A DNA stretch of 64,000 nucleotides, taken from the NCBI GenBank assembly GCA_963169105.1, contig OY720635.1, positions 155,511,645 to 155,575,644 of the forward strand. Reading direction: 5' to 3'. The notes under the pieces were generated by a model. That model was not told where the DNA came from and did no database searches. It saw only the letters and a program-made list of their open reading frames with translations. The stretch comes from Ceriagrion tenellum. Taxonomy: Eukaryota; Arthropoda; Insecta; Odonata; Coenagrionidae. The translations under genes and the position numbers were made by a program. Of the stretch, positions 60,215 to 64,000 are shown piece by piece. Position 1 is the stretch's first letter; every line of letters begins with the position of its first letter.

Positions 60215-60286
60215 GCCTGGATAACGTAGTGGTCTGCGCATTGGTCCGGCAAACCAAAGATCCGTGGTTCGATTCCCGGTCCATGC
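60215..60286 (+). repeat. tRNA-derived SINE head (72-nt cloverleaf), plus copy
   Basis: The same 72-nt layout as the minus copy 254 bp away, with anticodon position GGC, C at position 33, the same T-stem mismatches and one extra acceptor mismatch. The leader from about 60,170 (CTTGCCTGGTATCC...AGGAA) matches the other copy, and both continue with CCGAATTTTTCTC after the cloverleaf. Confidence 0.7.
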
Positions 60287-60299
60287 CGAATTTTTCTCG

Positions 60300-61530
60300 T
60301 GAGGGACAGAATTTTACGCCGCCTTATACAAACCTGCCCTTCATGTTACTGCTCTGAGAACGGCCATTTTTCTATAATACTTTTTCCAAGCACGTGTACA
60401 ATATAGCCGACATTTACGTTCAAATTTTGGGGTGTCTCGAAAATCTCTATGGCTTCGCTTAATGACCTAGGGTAGTTACGGTTCTGCTAATTAATTACAC
60501 AACTGATCGGCTACGCGAAAAATGACGTACTAACATTACGATTGACATTTCCTCACGTGACGTATAACGGGCGATGGCATCCCAGAAGCAGAGTGATACA
60601 CGACATAGTAAAGTCTGTCAAGTAGGCCAGACGTTGTATAGTCACAGGTAGCCGCTGACGTCACAATACCGCCACCCATTCATTTTCCGGGATCTATTCA
60701 TCACTAAAAATTTTTATTTTTTATCTGATCTAAACAGCAAACACATCACCTTTAGCTCGAAGAGAGTAGTCCAAACTCGCTCCTATTCAGTGGTCATTCA
60801 ATCGAAGAGAGCAGTCAATTTCCGCTCCTATATAGTGACAACACCTCTCCATTTAGAAAAAGATAATATAAAAAATTAACACTCCATTACGCACTGCATC
60901 ATCCTTGATTGTCTCCCCCTCGAGTCCTCAGTAACCCTTCCTTCCGATGTCAAGTCCCAAACTTCACATTTCTCTCCCAGTCCACTTCAACATAACACTC
61001 ATGAAAAACAACCGAATCATGAGGAAGTATCACCACGACTGAGTGATTCAAAACAAAAATAACTACATGTCCAACTTTTTGTTAATTGGGTTTAAAAAAT
61101 TCCTGCTTTCATTGATGACATGCGGAATCTACTGAAAACCAAAATTTGGGTCTAAAATAAGGAGATTATTCAGTGAATATACTTCTAATGAAAACTTTCT
61201 AACAGTCACTGACGCGGACTGCAGCACCATTTCTAAGGAATCACACATATTTCGACTTCATCCATCGCAGTTATTACCTAATGACTCAAGAAACAAGTGG
61301 GTATGATGCGTCTGTTTTATTGTTAACTAATATCCGTGGACTCTCCACTTCTGATACGCGTATTTCCGTGGAAATGGCATTTATATAAGATAGCATTATA
61401 TTATTTTCTCCGTTTTCCCATTTAACTGTATGTAAATTCAAGTTCTAGCAAAAATGTTGTTGCAAAGGCTTCCGCAGCGCTCAGATGAAAAAATCTGATT
61501 TTTTTGTGTTTCACGTCGTTTTTGTTTCTT
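60300..61530. other. No feature recognised
   Basis: AT-rich sequence; no supportable gene or repeat. Confidence 0.35.
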
Positions 61531-61533
61531 GGC

Positions 61534-61571
61534 GACAACAGTTTCGCCTGAATTTCAGCAGGCGACTTCAG
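61534..61571 (-). ncRNA. Hammerhead-like hairpin
   Basis: The minus strand reads CTGAAGT, a stem CGCCTG/CAGGCG with one-base slippage around CTGAAATT, then GAAAC, TGTT, GTC. Same layout as 59,774-59,811, and likewise lacking part of the catalytic CUGANGA box. It lies about 160 bp before the PLE endonuclease remnant, in opposite orientation. Confidence 0.35.
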
Positions 61572-61734
61572 GTTTGAAGTCGGTGAGTGGACGGCTTTAT
61601 GCAGGCCCGTAGTCTGCTTCTCATTGGCTGGCGACCTTTCCATTTTTTGGCGCCACATTTCCCCGTTGTTGTGTTTCGTTCGTTGTTTTGAATAGGAGAA
61701 ACAGTATCTGATGACCACTCTAAAGAGGAATGGA

Positions 61735-62215
61735 TACCACAAGGACAAAGCCCAAATCTGTAGCCTCCGCCATAATCCCCAACGTGGAAGGGACCACAGA
61801 CAATATTGCCCGGGCTCTCAAAAAGTATGACGTGATAACTCGCTTCAACTGACTAAGAAAGACGAGTGACATGCTGCCAAGACCCAAAGACCGGATCTCT
61901 CCTCCCTCATTCGAGGGAGTCTACAAAATTGACTGTCGCTCTGGCACAGCGTACATCAGGCAGACGGGCAGAGCTGTAAGGTGACGAATGGAGGAACACG
62001 GACGGGCGATGAGGAGTACGCAATTTCACCTCTCCGCCGTAGCGCAAAACGTCCATTTCGAGCCGGGACACTCGGTCAACTTGGAGGAGGCCACCGTGAC
62101 CGCCAGGGAATCTCGATACTGCTCAAGAATTATTCAGAAGGCTATCGAGATTTCAAAACGTCCGAAGAATTTCAACCGGGAGGACGGGTATCACCTCCAC
62201 AGCTCATGATAGTGA
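61735..62215 (+). pseudogene. Penelope-like element endonuclease (GIY-YIG) remnant
   Basis: This encodes the C-terminal part of a Penelope-like retroelement protein. First comes a linker ending RKTSDMLPRPKDRI, then the GIY-YIG nuclease: GVYKIDCRSGTAYIRQTGRA (the YIG is changed to YIR), then a stop, then RMEEHGRAMR, H/E-containing middle, and the family's closing signature IQKAIEISKRPKNFNREDGY before stops at 62,208. The stops at about 61,850 and 61,981, and the loss of the invariant glycine, make it inactive. The reverse-transcriptase part is missing upstream. The family call rests on the order KTSDML...GVYKI...NFNREDGY. Confidence 0.85.
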
Positions 62216-62431
62216 CTATTCAAACCAAAGGACTAATCACAACAACGGGGGAAAATTGGCGCCAATAAACGGTAATGTTGCCAGTAAATCGTGAGCAGAC
62301 AGCAGAACTAAAAACAACAACGCAGTAAAGCACCCAAAAATGTCGCTTTTATCTTCGAGAAAAATAGTGAGGACAGGAAAAAATATTTATTGGTATTTTT
62401 CGGGTTCTTCCCACGTTGCACCATTTTTCAA

Positions 62432-62469
62432 GACGACCGTTTCACCGACATTCCAGTCGGCTTCATTAG
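62432..62469 (-). ncRNA. Hammerhead-like hairpin, left arm
   Basis: The minus strand reads CTAATGA (canonical CTGATGA with one change), A, stem GCCGAC/GTCGGT, loop TGGAAT, GAAAC, GGTC, GTC. It has all parts in order, with one core substitution and one extra base. Confidence 0.4.
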
Positions 62470-62577
62470 GTCCTAATGAATAGGAGAATTGTCTGCTGCT
62501 ATATATGAGGCTATGGGTCAAATGTCCGTCCGGATCTAGTCCGGAGAGTTCTGATTGGCTAAGGAATCGGACGGAAC

Positions 62578-62614
62578 CCGAAGAAGCCGACTGAACGTCG
62601 GCGAAACGGTCGTT
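62578..62614 (+). ncRNA. Hammerhead-like hairpin, right arm
   Basis: Reads CCGAAGA, A, stem GCCGAC/GTCGGC, loop TGAAC, GAAAC, GGTC, GTT. The stem is perfect; the core box and cleavage triplet each carry a change relative to the hammerhead consensus. Confidence 0.4.
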
Positions 62615-62664
62615 CAGAAAAATGGTGCAACGCGGGGAGAATCAGTAAAATACCAATAAACAGG

Positions 62665-64000
62665 AAAATCGTGGAAGCCCTCGTGACAGGAAACACTTTG
62701 CTGTTCATATCATGGTGAATATGTCTTTTTACCGTGAAACGACCTCAAAAGACCGCTAATCTATTCTCAAATACCTTCCCCAATGGAGCCCACGTTACAG
62801 AACAATAACACGTCGAAATTCAAATCGATATCTTTTCATTTGCTGTGTAAGAAATGGAAATGCTGCTTGATCGAAGACTGATGTAGATCAAACGGGGGGA
62901 AGTCTCAGTGAAAAACTGAAGAGAAAAATAATGTTATGAAAAATCTGTAAAAAAGACAACTATTGGGATAAATTTTCACCTAACGAACTCTTGAAAATTG
63001 AGTCGTGAGGTGAAATGAATGATCACATCTACCGAGGAAGAACAAAGATGGAATGTACGAAGCAAGGTAAGAGGCACCATACAATACGGTCGCAATCGGA
63101 ATGAAGAGGTCAGCATAGACGGGAGATGGGTTGGGTTGGTGAGCTGTAGCAAACTCGTCTCCGAATTAATGGCACGAAATGAAAATGTTATCTTTTCTTC
63201 GCACATTACCATTTTTCCTCACGTCGTACTCACAAAGCATAGGATATAACGCGGAGTGATCCCTTAAGCAGAGAATGCGGAGGGTCTAACGAAATCGTAG
63301 GCGGAGGAGGCCCCGAAAATTAATCCGGGATCAGAGAAGGACCCTTATCAAAAAGCTATATTAAGAAGGAAGCCAATGTAAAATCGAGACGCAAAGGTGG
63401 GACGCTAGGTTCACCCAAGCGGGGAGAAGGGAAGAGAAGAGCGTGGGAGACGGGGATAGAAGGGGTAGAACTGCGTCGGCCTCAAAGGCGGTGGGGTTAA
63501 GCTGGCGGGAGCGGTATATCTACATCTACATACACCGGTAATCGTGGGTTATTGAGCTAATGTTTTAATAATGGTTCAAGCAAGTCGAAAAAAAATTCTA
63601 CTTCTTCATATCACTCAAGAGCATCCGTTTCTGTACTGAAACCACGGAATAAAGAATATTTGGTGAAACTAAACATATATGGATTGATGGGAATAAAATA
63701 AGGAGTAAGAGTTTACATTTTTTCCTCTGATTAAAATCAGGAATGACTTTAGTTTACGGCGCGGTATTTGAAATTCAGGCGTTAAGTCTATTTAAGTACA
63801 TGTTTTGGAATCAGTGTGGCAGCTTGATATTTGTTATAAACTATTATCATAATAAGGAATAAGCTATTTCGCATTTAGAAGAAGACTTCTACACATTGAA
63901 TTACAACTTAGTACACGCCATGTTCCATAAGGCTTCCACTTAAAATGGCACTGAATTGACGGAAAATCAAATCGGAATGATGTAACTTTTATCACTTTCC
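62665..64000. other. No gene recognised; LINE tail remnant at 63,517
   Basis: No coding signal. A (TCTACA) run at 63,517-63,534 resembles the terminal repeat of the LINE families described above, but no body is attached. Confidence 0.35.

Larger units (their letters stand above)
62386..62660. mobile_element. 275-bp palindromic element with hammerhead-like hairpins in both arms
   Basis: The left arm (62,386-62,464) and right arm (62,583-62,660) are inverted copies. Each runs from TTATTGGTATTTT through TTGCACCATTTTT and CGACCGTTTC to CCGAC...GTCGG hairpin sequence. The 118-bp centre has an internal GTCCGTCCGGA/TCCGGAC-type palindrome. It sits 170 bp after the PLE endonuclease and most likely derives from PLE terminal repeats in head-to-head orientation. 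Confidence 0.85.

Noticed and set aside
59890..60286. Two functional tRNA genes (Thr and Ala by anticodon position)
   Set aside because: Both have C instead of U at position 33, two mismatches in the T stem and a shared SINE-like leader; better explained as SINE heads.
1..64000. CRISPR arrays, bacterial operons or riboswitches
   Set aside because: The sequence is eukaryotic in every recognisable respect; no regularly spaced repeats or bacterial gene organisation.

Overview
The window looks like non-coding DNA from an animal, most likely an arthropod and probably an insect. It is AT-rich on average, with scattered CpG-rich patches, no bacterial-style gene packing and no long intact host gene. 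Almost everything recognisable is the debris of mobile elements: several non-LTR (LINE) families, an old hAT DNA transposon with intact ends, a Penelope-like element (PLE), LTR-retrotransposon remnants (a gag piece, an errantivirus-type envelope piece, two LTR-like blocks), TIR/MITE elements and tRNA-derived SINE heads. I cannot name the species, and I found no host gene I would defend. A few short open frames and GC-rich islands are candidates only.

Layout. 1-835: two minus-strand LINE tails. 4087-4690: LINE tail of another family. 5.4-6.5 kb: degenerate repeats and a CpG-rich block. 7.1-8.0 kb: broken envelope gene followed by a hammerhead-like hairpin. 8.4-8.9 kb: LINE tail. 9.5-10 kb: LTR. 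10.5-11.1 kb: TTAA-type repeat. 14.2-14.9 kb: long inverted repeat. 15.9-16.2 kb: LINE pieces. 18.2-20.4 kb: LTR-like block, gag remnant and LINE remnants. 21.4-24.2 kb: tRNA-like head, LINE tail, TA-flanked MITE, hammerhead-like hairpin and a further TTAA-family repeat. 25.4-27.0 kb: TIR element and LINE pieces. 28-31 kb: LINE tails. 32.0-33.5 kb: 1.4-kb TIR element. 33.6-36.4 kb: LINE tail, lone hAT end and a PLE-like terminal region. 37-44 kb: mostly featureless, with a perfect 32-bp hairpin at 40.3 kb. 44.5-47 kb: three decayed LINE copies. 47.6 and 52.2 kb: an inverted pair of one TTAA-flanked MITE. 53.6 kb: LINE piece. 54.5-57.6 kb: complete but dead hAT with an 8-bp target duplication. 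57.9-58.6 kb: the best preserved LINE reverse-transcriptase tail. 59.7-62.7 kb: the most unusual part, with two tRNA-like cloverleaf heads, a 39-bp perfect inverted repeat, a broken PLE GIY-YIG endonuclease, and four hairpins ending in GAAAC, two of them forming the arms of a 275-bp palindromic element.

The parts do not form a pathway. The interest lies in mobile-element biology: hammerhead-ribozyme-like hairpins recur next to PLE, envelope and SINE debris; LINE copies share a conserved nested 3' hairpin; and several non-autonomous elements can be delimited to the base from their inverted ends and target duplications.
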